From Hydractinia symbiolongicarpus (lineage: Eukaryota > Cnidaria > Hydrozoa > Anthoathecata > Hydractiniidae), in assembly GCF_029227915.1 (NCBI RefSeq), contig NC_079882.1:13412501-13476500 (forward strand): a stretch of 64,000 nucleotides of DNA, in the 5' to 3' direction. The position numbers were made by a program, and so were the translations under genes. Shown here piece by piece: positions 1 to 9,063 of this stretch; within the stretch, counting starts at the first letter, position 1, and each line of letters starts with the position of its first letter. The notes under the pieces were generated by a model. The model saw only the letters and a list, made by a program, of their open reading frames with translations, was not told where the DNA came from and ran no database searches.

Positions 1-1049
1 AGCTACATGACAAACATAACGAGTTACCGTTCCTGCCCGAACGAAGTACGGTCCACAAGGTCGAGAAATTAGTACCAGATCTGGAAAAGAAGCTGAAATA
101 TGTGGTACATATCAGGGCATTAAATGAGGCTTTAAAACATGGGCTTAAATTGAAGAGAGTACGCAGGATGATCCTGTTTAACCAAAAGCCATGGTTAAAG
201 GGGTACATTGATCACCATACGAGGTTGAGAAAAAACGCAAAGAACGAGTTTGAGAAAGGCTTCTACAAGCTCATGAACCTCTCAGTGTTTGGCAAGACCA
301 TATAGAATATGAGAAATCACCGCAACATCCAACTGGTCACCAATGAAGAAAAGTATACGAATCTTGTGATGAAACCAAATTTCAAGGGTGGGAGCAGGTG
401 CAGCAAAAACCTGGTAGGCGTTGAAATGGGCAAGACCGAGGTGAAGATGAATAAGCCCGTATACATTGGTCAGACTATATTGGACATGTCAAAAATAGGG
501 ATGTATGAGTTCCATTATGACTATATGCAGCCTAAGTACAGTAGCAAGCTGCAACTCTGTTACGTGGATACGAACTCGTTCGTTTACCATATACGAACGG
601 AGGACTTCTACAGGAATATAGCCGACGATGTTGAGGCACGTTTCGATACGAGTGTCTATAATCCTGATGATAGAAGGCCCCACTTTCTTAAAGGCAAGAA
701 CAAGAAGGTGGTAGGCTTAATGAAGGACGAATTAGGTGGTAAAATCATGACCGAATTCGTCACCCTGAGAGCCAACCTCTACGCCTATAAGAGCCTTACC
801 AAAGAAGGTGGAGATCGCAAAGCCAAGGGCGTAAAGCGATGTGTTACCAAAAAATCAATAACCTTCGATGACTATCGGCGATGTCTGGAAGAGGGCGTTG
901 ACTTCTACAAAAGCCAGGTGCTTATTCAAAACAAGGGACATAAGGTATATACCCAAGAGGTGAACAAGTTAGCCCTTAACAGGGCAGATGACAAACTATC
1001 GTACAACACGATCAAATTACGACGCTTCCAAGAGGCCATTACCGCCTAG
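1..1049 (+). pseudogene. Protein-primed DNA polymerase B, C-terminal part, broken
   Basis: The frame is open from base 3, so the gene enters from the left edge. It would copy the element's DNA from a protein primer. Visible family signatures are the FYKLMNLSVFGKT region (thumb-side palm motif of viral/organellar type B polymerases, about 270-302) and motif C at 561-578. Two defects are seen. An in-frame TAG at 303-305 follows FGKTI, where the family continues without a break. Motif C reads YVDTNS instead of the usual DTDS, so one metal-binding Asp is Asn. A third, softer sign is the substituted Met before the TAG. The gene ends with TAG at 1049, about 100 bp before the next gene. Confidence 0.88.
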
Positions 1050-1141
1050 CGTCTACCGGGGAACAAAATGGGGGCATGCTTACTAATTGCCATACCCCTA
1101 CCGTATGCTCTGATCGCATTTTGCTTCCTCAGATATAGACG

Positions 1142-1150
1142 TATAATAAA
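1142..1150 (+). promoter_or_regulatory. TATAATAAA motif before an ATG
   Basis: TATAATAAA lies directly upstream of the ATG at 1152, one base away. The same word precedes six other starts in this element. A promoter role is inferred from position and recurrence only. Confidence 0.5.
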
Positions 1151-1151
1151 G

Positions 1152-1658
1152 ATGTCGTCCGATATTGCATAAGTGTTCGACAACGCGTCTGCAGAAGCCT
1201 ATGAGCAGATAGAGAAACCTATCAATAAGCGTCAGGCTTTAAAGGAGGCCCTTCGCAAAGTTAAAGGGCACCTTTTGCCTAAAAAATGTACAGAGGGATT
1301 CGTTGACAAGGCTCCGGACGACGCGATCGATCAGGTCCATACAGAGTATGTGCAACGTGAACTTCAGGAGAAGGGGGAGAAGACGGCTAGGACACTGTCC
1401 ACCCATGTTATAAGTCTCTATGCCAATATGATTGGAAATATAGTCGATATCGACAGTGTCGAGGAACTGCGCAAGGACATTGAGGAAGATCCAATTATCT
1501 GGGATAGCATGACAGACCTTGGGATCCTCGTATACTGCACAATCGGGAGGTGTTTGGCCCCGTTGCTTGTGGCAGGCCATACTGAAAGGCATATAGGTAA
1601 AAAGAAACAAGAGGAGGTGGTGAAGGAGGCAGATACGACGGAGGAGACGGCGCTATAA
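1152..1658 (+). pseudogene. Polinton hypothetical protein, nonsense codon near the start
   Basis: An ATG at 1152 directly follows the TATAATAAA motif, but the frame meets TAA at 1170-1172 after six codons. It then stays open for about 161 codons to 1658. The long open part would otherwise have to start at a GTG, so I read this as one gene with an early nonsense mutation. The product is charged and helical, with a hydrophobic stretch near residues 120-140 (LGILVYCTIGRCLAPLLV) and an acidic C-terminal tail. I do not recognise the family. It sits between the polymerase and a small membrane protein, with 6 bp to the next gene. Confidence 0.6.
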
Positions 1659-1662
1659 TAAA
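1654..1662 (+). promoter_or_regulatory. TATAATAAA motif before an ATG
   Basis: TATAATAAA is followed two bases later by the ATG at 1665. It overlaps the stop codon of the preceding gene, so two closely packed genes share the sequence. Confidence 0.5.
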
Positions 1663-1664
1663 CA

Positions 1665-2027
1665 ATGAGTGAAGAGCAACAGAAAGAAGAGAGAGTCTTT
1701 ACAAAGCCACCAAAGCATCCCGGAAGGGTTGCGCAGGGACATAAGTTGGCTGCACTGATGAAGAAGAGGAAGGAAGAAATGAAGCAACAAGAGGGTACTG
1801 TAGTGCCCGCAGTCAAAGCCTCTTCTGGGGACAGTACCGTACGGTCGATGGACAGTGTCCACATCTATGGAGTTGGAGCGATAGTTGTGATTGCTATAGG
1901 AGTAGGTGTCTGGTATATGTTTAGCAGGGGTAAAAATGAATCCAACAAGCCGGTGGCTAATCCGGAGCCTCAGCATGGCAAAAAGGGCAAAACCCAACCA
2001 ATTATCGATTTTTTCAAAATGCTGTAA
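1665..2027 (+). CDS. Small single-pass membrane protein of the Polinton
   Basis: This is an intact 120-codon frame with an ATG three bases after the TATAATAAA motif. Residues 1-45 are highly charged (Lys/Glu-rich). Residues about 67-84 (YGVGAIVVIAIGVGVWYMF) form one clear membrane segment, and a basic tail of about 30 residues follows. There is no signal peptide at the N-terminus, so a type II or tail-side anchor is likely. I do not recognise a family. A virion-membrane or capsid-associated role is only a guess from its place among structural genes. It is one of the few unbroken genes in the element. Confidence 0.6.
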   Translation: MSEEQQKEERVFTKPPKHPGRVAQGHKLAALMKKRKEEMKQQEGTVVPAVKASSGDSTVRSMDSVHIYGVGAIVVIAIGVGVWYMFSRGKNESNKPVANPEPQHGKKGKTQPIIDFFKML

Positions 2028-2034
2028 TAATAAA
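2026..2034 (+). promoter_or_regulatory. TAATAATAAATG variant of the start motif
   Basis: A TAATAATAA run merges into the ATG at 2035 and overlaps the stop of the preceding gene. It is a one-base variant of the element's TATAATAAA motif. Confidence 0.4.
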
Positions 2035-2296
2035 TGGCAACAAGCAAGCATGATGAAAATATGGGTCCCAAGGAAACCATGATTATTGATGCCCTGTGGG
2101 AGTCTGTCAGGCTCGTGTCTTACACAATTCTAATCGCTATGGGTGGGCAAAATGCCCTGGGGTTTCCAGGCCGGGTGTTAAGATGGAAATGGAGGACGAC
2201 TTGAAACTAGCCGGGTATATGAGTGCAGCGATACTGTTCGACGTATACGCAATAAAACAAGGATGGTACAAAAAATCATTAATAGCTCCGAAATAG
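2035..2296 (+). pseudogene. Small Polinton membrane-type protein, frameshifted
   Basis: The ATG at 2035 follows the start motif and reads a frame with a hydrophobic stretch (LVSYTILIAMGG) until TGA near 2202. From about 2184 a second frame (+1) reads MEMEDDLKLAGYMSAAILF and ends at TAG 2296. The two parts overlap for only a few codons and neither has its own second motif, so I read them as one gene split by a single indel near 2180-2200. Two separate overlapping genes remain possible. No known family is recognised. Confidence 0.45.
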
Positions 2297-2309
2297 ACCG
2301 CCTAGTGAA

Positions 2310-2338
2310 ATTTCTATATCTCACCGAGATATAGAAAT
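2310..2338. other. Perfect 13-bp hairpin after a gene end
   Basis: A 13-base arm, a 3-base loop (ACC) and a fully complementary arm form a perfect hairpin. It begins 14 bases after the TAG at 2296 and ends one base before the ATG at 2340. Its position suits an RNA 3'-end or processing signal, but this is an inference. Confidence 0.6.
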
Positions 2339-2339
2339 A

Positions 2340-2648
2340 ATGGAAGAGGCCAAGCAGTGTTATAAATGTTTATAATACCTCCCATTGAATCAGTTCAAGT
2401 CAAAGGGTAAAGGGCAACTTACAAAAACATGCATTCCCTGCCTTGATCTCGGTAGGATTTCAAAAGGTAAACGTCGCCTATACGAGTTAATAATCATCCT
2501 ACAGGACCATATTCAAGCCCAGTTTTCCGATGGGTACACGTGGGAGAACTTTGAGAGGCATGTGAATAATAAAGTACGCTTCAGGTACGATGAAACGTTT
2601 AATTCTCCAACGCTTGCTGACGTCACTAATGCATTACGGCGGGCATAG
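2340..2648 (+). pseudogene. Zinc-ribbon-like protein, nonsense codon after first CxxC
   Basis: The ATG at 2340 reads a CxxC pair (CYKC) and then TAA at 2373-2375. In the same frame the sequence continues open to 2648 with FKSKGKGQLTKTCIPCLD, giving a second CxxC. This CxxC-x(about 20)-CxxC layout matches the next gene, which has the same order and the same TKTCIxCLD core. The two are therefore likely tandem paralogues, this one broken. A nucleic-acid-binding zinc ribbon is inferred from the Cys spacing. Confidence 0.6.
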
Positions 2649-2661
2649 TATGCTATAACAG

Positions 2662-2931
2662 ATGGAGATCAGATGCTGTAGAACATGCAAGGAGATTTTG
2701 TCGCTGTATAGGTTTAAAATTAGGGGCAATGGTCGGACTAAGACCTGTATAGGTTGTCTTGATAAAGCGAAGGAGAGGCGGGCTGTAGCAAATAGAGATA
2801 TCGAAGACGTTGAACACAAGTTGGATCCCATCGCTATTGATGCGGAAATTCTAGGTGTTCAACAGAATGAGAATTACCTAATCCTGTATAAGCTATTCAT
2901 ATCTTATATATTAATTCCCTTGCGTGAGTAA
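2662..2931 (+). CDS. Small CxxC-CxxC zinc-ribbon-like protein
   Basis: This is an intact 89-codon frame. CRTC near residues 6-9 and CIGC near residues 31-34 form two CxxC pairs about 22 residues apart, the layout of a small zinc ribbon. A Lys/Arg-rich segment follows and then a hydrophobic C-terminus. It is a tandem paralogue of the broken gene just upstream. The TATAATAAA motif is absent here, so expression may depend on the upstream transcript. DNA or RNA binding is inferred from the Cys pairs only. Confidence 0.6.
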   Translation: MEIRCCRTCKEILSLYRFKIRGNGRTKTCIGCLDKAKERRAVANRDIEDVEHKLDPIAIDAEILGVQQNENYLILYKLFISYILIPLRE

Positions 2932-3639
2932 AACTGTGAGTCCACGACACGGAAATCACGGGTCACTTTCTTATGACGTGGCTGTACGCTAAAATTTAAC
3001 TAAAAAGATTAGGGATGTACTTCATAGAAATCGCACATAAGGTGTAAATATATAACCCGCTGCTAATAACGATATAAATATATATACCCCTATGCCAAAA
3101 AACTCTATGTTAGCATATATATATAGGTATCGCTACATATGAAACGGTATTAGATATTCACAAAGCATACGGACTGTTAAATGAAGTTCCTAGCATAAAA
3201 CGGAAATTGTGTTTACGAAAAAGATGGCTGTTCTTTTTGAGTATTCTCTACTCTTTCATTCAAAATAAATCTTTAAAAAAACATTTGAAGAAGAGCATGG
3301 TTTTATAAATTAATCATAGCAAGGTTCTGTAAGGTTTTTTTATGTTTTATTTTCAGTTTTGATTATATTATTGTTGCCAGACATGTTTTATAGCTAGCAT
3401 CATAAAAAGCCAACCACCACCAACAACTAGCTAGCTAGCTAGGAATATATATATATATATGTAGCCATGTTCTTTATACCTAGCTAAGTCTCCAGTTTAT
3501 ATTTAAGTGACTAGCTATTAGCTGCTGTAGCTAGCTAATGCTAGCTTTAAACTAAAGATTCCCAGTATATATATTCCCACAAAACACATCAAACGTTATT
3601 AACCCTGAAAATTTTAAACATTTTCCTGGGTTTTTTTTG
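2932..3639. other. AT-rich stretch without a recognised gene
   Basis: The stretch is rich in TA steps and GCTAGCTA runs (about 3425-3545). A frame without an ATG stays open from about 3115 to 3309 (reads ETVLDIHKAYGLLNEV) and could be the edge of a disrupted element gene. Nothing else is supportable. Confidence 0.4.
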
Positions 3640-5350
3640 GTTTGCGAAGTTCTTTTCCTCCAAATATTCTGAAAATAAAGTTCAGAAATTACTTATTTTT
3701 AAAATGTAAATTTAATTTGTTTCAAATTGTGGTTTTGACATTTTCATGTAAGAATTTGTGGGCACAAACCTTAATCAGCATGCTAAAAGAACTGACTTTT
3801 CTTAATTTAGAATTACTAAACACAACCATTTTCTTACATTTAGTGTAAACTTTTGTGCGTTTGGCTTATATTTAATACACCAAAAGAGCTACTTTGTTGA
3901 TTTCAATTTTATACTCTTTGTAAGCTATTTTTTTCTTCTTTTTGACATTTTGAATTAACTTATTGTTGTAGAAGGCATATAATATACATGCATATAAAAA
4001 AACGGAATTTTGCAAATTTCTGTTTTACCACTCAATTTTTACATTTTATAAGTTATTTGGAACAGAATGGTATGAATAAGACCAAAATACCTGATCTTAG
4101 TTGTTTTTAATTTACAGGCTGTGTCTGTGAAACTTTAAGGGGAACATTTGGTGGAAGACAATGGCATGACATATACTGATAGAACTGGTTTTTGTTGTGT
4201 TAGATGTTATATCTGAACCTTTTTGACATTTTATGTTAATTTTGCGAGGAAGGACCATATATATATACACAGAAGAAGAATTCAATTTTACACCTTGCAA
4301 GCTTTGTTTTTCTATATTTTGTATAAATTCTTACTGGGGAGGACTCCGTGCAATATATCGAAATGACTGATCCTTCTCGATTTAAATTTGATGTGTTCTA
4401 AATCGTATATAGTTTTGGAAATTTTGTGTAAGATTTAATGGGTAAGGGCTAGATGCAATATGTCAAAACTTTTTTTGTTGAATCAGAAGCACTCCCTACA
4501 ACCATTCTTTTTTTTTACAGTTTGTGAAGCTTTTGTGAGGAAAGAGTGTATGCAATATTATCGAAATAACTGATTTTTGTTGCAAACTGTCTTTCTTAGG
4601 CATTTTGGATTAAAATATTGTTTTAGAGTGCATATGCAGTAGATATATGTACCGAAATAAATAAATTTTGCAAACTTTGATTTTGTCGTTACCTCTCATT
4701 TTTTACATTTTGATTAAACTTTTGTGGGAGACCGTCGGTATGCGAAGGACCAAAATAAGAGATTTTAGTATTATTTAGAATTTGTATTTTGTGTTGCAAA
4801 ATTGGTGCAAAAATTGACAAAATGAACTTATATAAAGATTGATTGCTGTTGTTTAACATGACTCATTATGACTTATATATATATTTTATGAAAATTTGTG
4901 ACAGAATACTATGTGAGATTTGAAATTTTGTTTACTTTATTGATGGTAAAACAGCATGCAAATTGCTAAAAGGACTTTATTAATTTTAGATTTAAACACC
5001 GTTATTTTGTTGGCATTTTGTCTAAAGTTTGGTGAGGAAGGACCGTATGCAATATATCAAATAATGTTTTATTGCATTATAATTTATCCTTGCAAATCCC
5101 TTTTTAACCCCTTAGATAAAAATTTCTACTTAGGCAAAATTTATTGTTTATTTTTCACATTTTGTGTCAACCTTTGGCAGGGTTTGCAATAAACTAACTG
5201 ATTTTAACATATACAATGAGAGAGATTTGTGTTTGACATTGATCAGCTTTTTTGTATATATGTGGCGTTTTGAGTGATTTAAATTTTATGGGTGAGATGT
5301 ATGTTGAAATGCTTTTAAAAACTTTTTTTCGAATAATTTTCGCATTTGTC
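3640..5350. repeat. Strongly diverged tandem repeat block
   Basis: Phrases such as GACATTTTGTGTAA, CTTTTGTGAGGAAGGACC, GCAATATATCGAAAT and AACTGATTTTTGTTG recur in the same order roughly every 100-180 bases (for example near 4205, 4330, 4540, 4720 and 5020). I read this as an old, heavily diverged tandem array. It interrupts the Polinton gene row and differs from it in composition, so it probably arrived by insertion or expansion. Confidence 0.5.
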
Positions 5351-5549
5351 AGATGGTCAGAGCAGTAATTTTAGTAGATTTAGATTTTAAATGTCACATA
5401 TATACTGCAGTTGTTGAAAACCTTAAATTTTTTGGTCATTTATATAATACTGCAGATGTAAGATGCGCACTGCTGTATTGTTTTTTTTTTGATGGACATA
5501 TATCTGCTACATAAATTAAATGGAATACAGTGGATTCTTCCACGGGAAA

Positions 5550-5830
5550 CAGCTAGTACAACATTATACCTCAATATACGGAAGTCATCGGGGATGGCCC
5601 CGAGAAGGCAGGGCTCGTTGAAAGGTATCGAAATGCACTAAAATGTTTGCAGGGTAAATTAATATATACTCCACCCCCCCCCCCCCTCCCCCGAATACAA
5701 GGCTCGAAATACTAAGCTCTGCCCTGCCTGTCGGGGGTCCGTGGAAAACGGGCATGGAGGTGTGTTAATATGTTTGGGCTGTGCAGCCCTGTACCCCAAG
5801 ATACACGATCGAAAGTGGTCGAATTATTGA
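5550..5830 (+). pseudogene. Zinc-ribbon protein next to the ATPase, frame broken in a C-run
   Basis: One frame from about 5557 looks coding (GPEKAGLVERYRNALKC) and runs into a long poly-C tract at 5674-5691. Beyond the tract a different frame continues with CPACRGS and LICLGC, two CxxC pairs, and ends at TGA 5828-5830. That is five bases before the ATPase ATG. I read this as one small zinc-ribbon gene whose frame slipped in the homopolymer. Its start is lost at the edge of the AT-rich block. No family is recognised beyond the Cys pattern. Confidence 0.5.
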
Positions 5831-5835
5831 AATAA

Positions 5836-6414
5836 ATGGACATTGTGGGTGACCCCCACACAGCAATTTTCACAGATCCGACGTCTTGCGGTAAGACACA
5901 GCGCGTCCTGGACCTGTTGGAAAATGAGTACAGGAGGCACTTCCACAATTTTGTCATCCTGTGCCCGACATTGCGGTGGAATAAGACATACCTAGAGAGG
6001 GCCTCATTATGGAGGGATAACTATGTATTTATGATAGACCCCGGGAATGAGTTGTTTGAATGGATAGCGAAACTATCTTTATTGCTAGCAGGTGAGGGGA
6101 CCTTGTTTGTTATTGATGACGTCATAGCCGATGAAAGCCTCGATAAACGTCGACAATCACTACTTGAATTGGCTATTTCGGGTACGCATAGAAGGCATAG
6201 TTTGTGGTTATTAACCCAGGGCTATTCCGCTCTCCTCAAGAACCTTCGTCGTCAAAAGAAACAGCTCTTCCTCTGGTACCCTCACGAACGTAGCGACATG
6301 AGGCTAATTGATGAAGAGACGAGCCTAATAACAGACTGGGATGAAATAAAAACCGAATTAAAAAAATCCAGGCATGCCTGCCTGTGGGTGAGATTGGAAT
6401 ATCCTAGGACTTAA
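5836..6414 (+). CDS. A32/FtsK-HerA-like genome packaging ATPase
   Basis: The 192-codon frame is open from ATG 5836 and would power DNA packaging into the capsid. Family signatures are visible: a Walker A region DPTSCGKT (residues about 14-21), the CPTLRWNKTY segment, a Walker B stretch LFVIDDV (residues about 91-97) and a sensor-like WLLTQG segment. The length fits Polinton ATPases (about 200 residues). One oddity is that the first Gly of the P-loop (GxxxxGKT) is Asp here, which would probably weaken or abolish nucleotide binding. It is otherwise the best-preserved enzyme gene of the element. Confidence 0.85.
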   Translation: MDIVGDPHTAIFTDPTSCGKTQRVLDLLENEYRRHFHNFVILCPTLRWNKTYLERASLWRDNYVFMIDPGNELFEWIAKLSLLLAGEGTLFVIDDVIADESLDKRRQSLLELAISGTHRRHSLWLLTQGYSALLKNLRRQKKQLFLWYPHERSDMRLIDEETSLITDWDEIKTELKKSRHACLWVRLEYPRT

Positions 6415-6455
6415 AAGATCCTTGGGTGACCGCGGTGCCTCTGGCCAGGCATCGA

Positions 6456-6464
6456 TATAATAAA
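6456..6464 (+). promoter_or_regulatory. TATAATAAA motif before an ATG
   Basis: TATAATAAA lies four bases upstream of the ATG at 6468, as at six other places in the element. Confidence 0.5.
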
Positions 6465-6467
6465 AAG

Positions 6468-6536
6468 ATGTCGTCGCAAGTTTCGCTATTCAATGCAGTG
6501 CCCGCAGATGGCATTGAAACCCTCTGTAGAACGTAA
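6468..6536 (+). pseudogene. 22-codon start fragment of an element gene
   Basis: The ATG after the TATAATAAA motif reads 22 codons (begins MSSQVSLFNAVP) and stops at TAA 6534-6536. The first codons resemble those at 1152 (MSSDIA). It is probably the amputated start of a gene, perhaps the Bro-like gene 265 bp downstream, separated by inserted sequence. Confidence 0.35.
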
Positions 6537-6800
6537 CAAACACATAAACAGCATCTCGTATCAACTTCCTGAGATTTGGTTACCAGCCCTACAGAAGAAG
6601 TAGTTAGGGTTAATTACCGTAGTTAAATGTAATTATCAGCTCGTTTCTGATTGGTTAATTTTTATGAATTTCGATCCCCTGCAATTATATAAATACGTGC
6701 TCAACATCATTTTACTTTGCCCGATGATGAGAGAAGGATCTTCCGAAACGTCGCCTACTAAACTATCATGTTCAAGAAATGATAAAATTTTCACAGTAAT
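6537..6800. repeat. Probable short dispersed element between gene parts
   Basis: The segment contains CTGATTGGTTAA, a TATA-like ATTATATAAATACG and then GATGATGAGAGAAGGATCTT followed by CCGAAACG. The last part resembles, loosely, sequences at Penelope-type or hammerhead-bearing element ends, but the canonical CUGAUGA core is not intact. A short insertion between 6537 and 6800 is inferred. Confidence 0.3.
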
Positions 6801-7582
6801 ATGAATACTGAACAGACAAACCGAAATAATATCTTCAATAACATTGAAACCCTGTTTGACAAGCAAGATCAACCTCTGTTTAAAAGGGCAGATCTTGGAC
6901 GTTTTCTGGGTATTGCTAATATCAAGTCTAATTTTCAATATTTGACCGAGGAAACCAAAACAAGGCAGGAAATTGTGGGGCTGAAGGAGGGGGCGGTGGC
7001 ACCGCCCCTTTGGAAGAGTGTTTTCCCTCATGACCGCATGACATCTTTGTTACGCTGGAAGGGGCCATCGAAATTGTTGTAAAGTCAAAAAGGCCTAGGG
7101 CTGTAGCTTTGACAAAATGGTTGGCTGGGAAGGGTGTGGAGAGATTACAGGAAGAGCTTGCTGCATCAATTGAAGAAAGGGATGTTTCCATCGCTATGCT
7201 CGAGGATGATCTTGATGTCCTTAAGCAAGACAACTCGGAACTACGGCAGAGACATGTACCACGTCGTCATCAATATGATACCGTGCTATGTGCGGTTGAT
7301 AAAAACGATCCCCACGTGCATGGAAAAAAGGGCATGCATGAGCATTATATGATACGATGTCAACACAGGCAGCTCAGCACAAGAATAAACACATTAAAGG
7401 TAATGTACCCCGACATGACGGTGAGGAAACCGGAATACAACGACCCGAATGTCGTACATGCTTGGTGTCGATTCAGAGACGATTGTCTTGGTACTGATAA
7501 TTGTTACCTCAACCATTTCACGTTGCCCGACGATGATACACGGGAACTATTTGAGGGAATGTTCGATATTGATATGTCATAA
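6801..7582 (+). pseudogene. Bro-N/DUF3627-like DNA-binding protein, frameshifted
   Basis: The first frame (6801-7082) begins MNTEQTN and contains QPLFKRADLGRFLGIANI, the pattern of a Bro-N/MSV199 DNA-binding domain. Near 7035-7045 the coding signal moves to another frame, which reads DIFVTLEGAIEIVVKSK and continues through LTKWLAGKG and EERDVSIAMLEDDLD to a Cys/His-containing C-terminus at 7582. The second part resembles DUF3627-type C-termini of Bro/p28-like proteins of large DNA viruses. One indel therefore splits the gene. In the family the role is thought to be DNA binding and regulation; here it is dead. Confidence 0.65.
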
Positions 7583-7645
7583 GTAGCGCTTAATTTTCAC
7601 TGCCTTTGTGGAAAGTGAAAATTATATGTAAATTAAGGGTGTTTA

Positions 7646-8645
7646 TCACTCTTTAACATGCTCTGGCGGCACTTCAACGTCCTCAGAAATAAGCATCAAC
7701 TCTTCCAAGACGAAGCTTCTTTCGGGACCATCCTTCAAATAGTACAGAACACGACTACCTTCTACCATGTGGTCCAACCTATACATCTTTTTACTCCAGA
7801 AAGCATCAGCGGCGCGTCGCTTCGCATCACCGTGCTCTTCCCCAGATTATAGCAGATACAAGTACAGCCCATCCTCGGGCAAGGGTTTTTTTTCGGGGTA
7901 TTCTTCGCTTTTTGCGAGTGGTACATCATCCAGTTTGATCGCTTTGTTAGGTTTCATGCCAATCATGTAAGTTTTGGTATTGTTTAGACCCTTCACTATA
8001 GTGTACAAATGTTTGACCCAGGTGCTGCTAGTCTCATCGGAAGCCAGCTCCCGGCCATCTTGAGGCTTAAAAAGCCTTCCAGCAAGGACCTTACTGTAAG
8101 ATTCCACGAAGCCGTGAATGTGTTACTTGGTGGTACTTGGTGGTGGCCCGCCTAATTTCAACCCCTTTAACTTATAGGAGCTTGGTCACATCTGATTCAC
8201 TACCATTAAAACACTGGAAGGTTTTAGGGTAATGAAGGGGTCCCACCTTGTACATGTCCTTCAGCATCCCGGCAACTTCGCTGGCTTTTTTGGTTCGCAA
8301 CGGCCTAGCCACCTTGTAACGTGAGGCTACATCAATGCCTGTCAGAATATACTTGTACGTGTTCCCATATAGTTTGTCATGTGGCATGAACAACAGATCG
8401 AATTGATGCATTTCATTCGGTGCCGTAATGGTAAAATGGGGATAATCGATACGTTTTAGACCCCGAATGCGTCTCAGCCACAACAGTTGACGGGATAGCC
8501 AATGAGTTACTAGCTTTTTTGGGAGGCCACTCTCTTTCTTGAGTAATCTAATGGCTTTGCGGCCAGTCCACATTTGTTCCGGGGTATAGTAGATATTGCC
8601 CAGCTTTTCTGCCTCTTCTTCGGTAACAACGTGCGTTTTTGGCAT
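7646..8645 (-). pseudogene. Retroviral-type (rve) integrase, several breaks
   Basis: The start is chosen at ATG 8645-8643 (MPKTHVVTEEE) because TATAATAAAGAC lies immediately upstream. It would insert the element into host DNA. The catalytic core is clear: HQFDLLFMPHD carries the first Asp, then YILTGIDVASRYKVARPLRT. The second catalytic Asp, expected before NGSE, is Phe (FQCFNGSE). Frame is lost near 8110-8172, where TTGGTGGTAC/TTGGTGGT is duplicated and a TAA occurs. The frame resumes with FVESYSKVLAGRLFK, keeping the catalytic Glu. A TAA at 7847-7849 interrupts the C-terminal domain, which continues to 7646 (FWSKKMYRLDHMVEG). Confidence 0.85.
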
Positions 8646-8648
8646 GTC

Positions 8649-8657
8649 TTTATTATA
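8649..8657 (-). promoter_or_regulatory. TATAATAAA motif before the integrase start
   Basis: On the minus strand TATAATAAAGACATG places the motif three bases upstream of the integrase ATG. It decides between this start and an upstream in-frame ATG. Confidence 0.5.
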
Positions 8658-8675
8658 CATGTTAAAAACGCATTC

Positions 8676-9063
8676 TTACAGATACTTGTAGGCCACAAAG
8701 CCTAGCAGGGATAAGGAGCCAAGAACGAATGTGAGTTCTCCGTCCTGTTTCTCCTTTGAAGGGGTGTAAAAGTCCTTTAATTGTGGGGCTTTTTTATCGG
8801 AGGCCACATAGAACTGATACATATCCACGAAGGCTCTTGCCGGATTTTTTTTTGCCTCTCTCGTTCCTCGTTGAACCAATCAATTTTTTTTGTCTACCCC
8901 TTATCCACTGAGCCTGAGCTGCATTTAATCTTTCAATGGCCTCGTCATGTCTTTTCCTCTCCATCTCGCCATGTCCCGCAAGTTTAGAAAATAGAAAATT
9001 GGTCCCACTGAACGCTAATGCGTTGATCGCCGCACCTGCTACCAGTACTGCTATAGTAGCCAT
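8676..9063 (-). pseudogene. Small protein with hydrophobic N-terminus, two homopolymer frameshifts
   Basis: The ATG at 9063 follows TATTATAAAGAGAC, a relative of the element's start motif. Residues 1-25 are hydrophobic (MATIAVLVAGAAINALAF), then a charged helix follows (MERKRHDEAIERLNAAQAQW). At an A-run (8884-8891) the frame slips, and at a second A-run (about 8845-8853) it slips again. The last part (NPARAFVDMYQFYV to TFVLGSLSLLGFVAYKYL) ends in a second hydrophobic segment at 8676. Its start overlaps the end of the capsid gene by 13 bases. No function is recognised; a capsid- or membrane-associated role is inferred from position. Confidence 0.6.
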
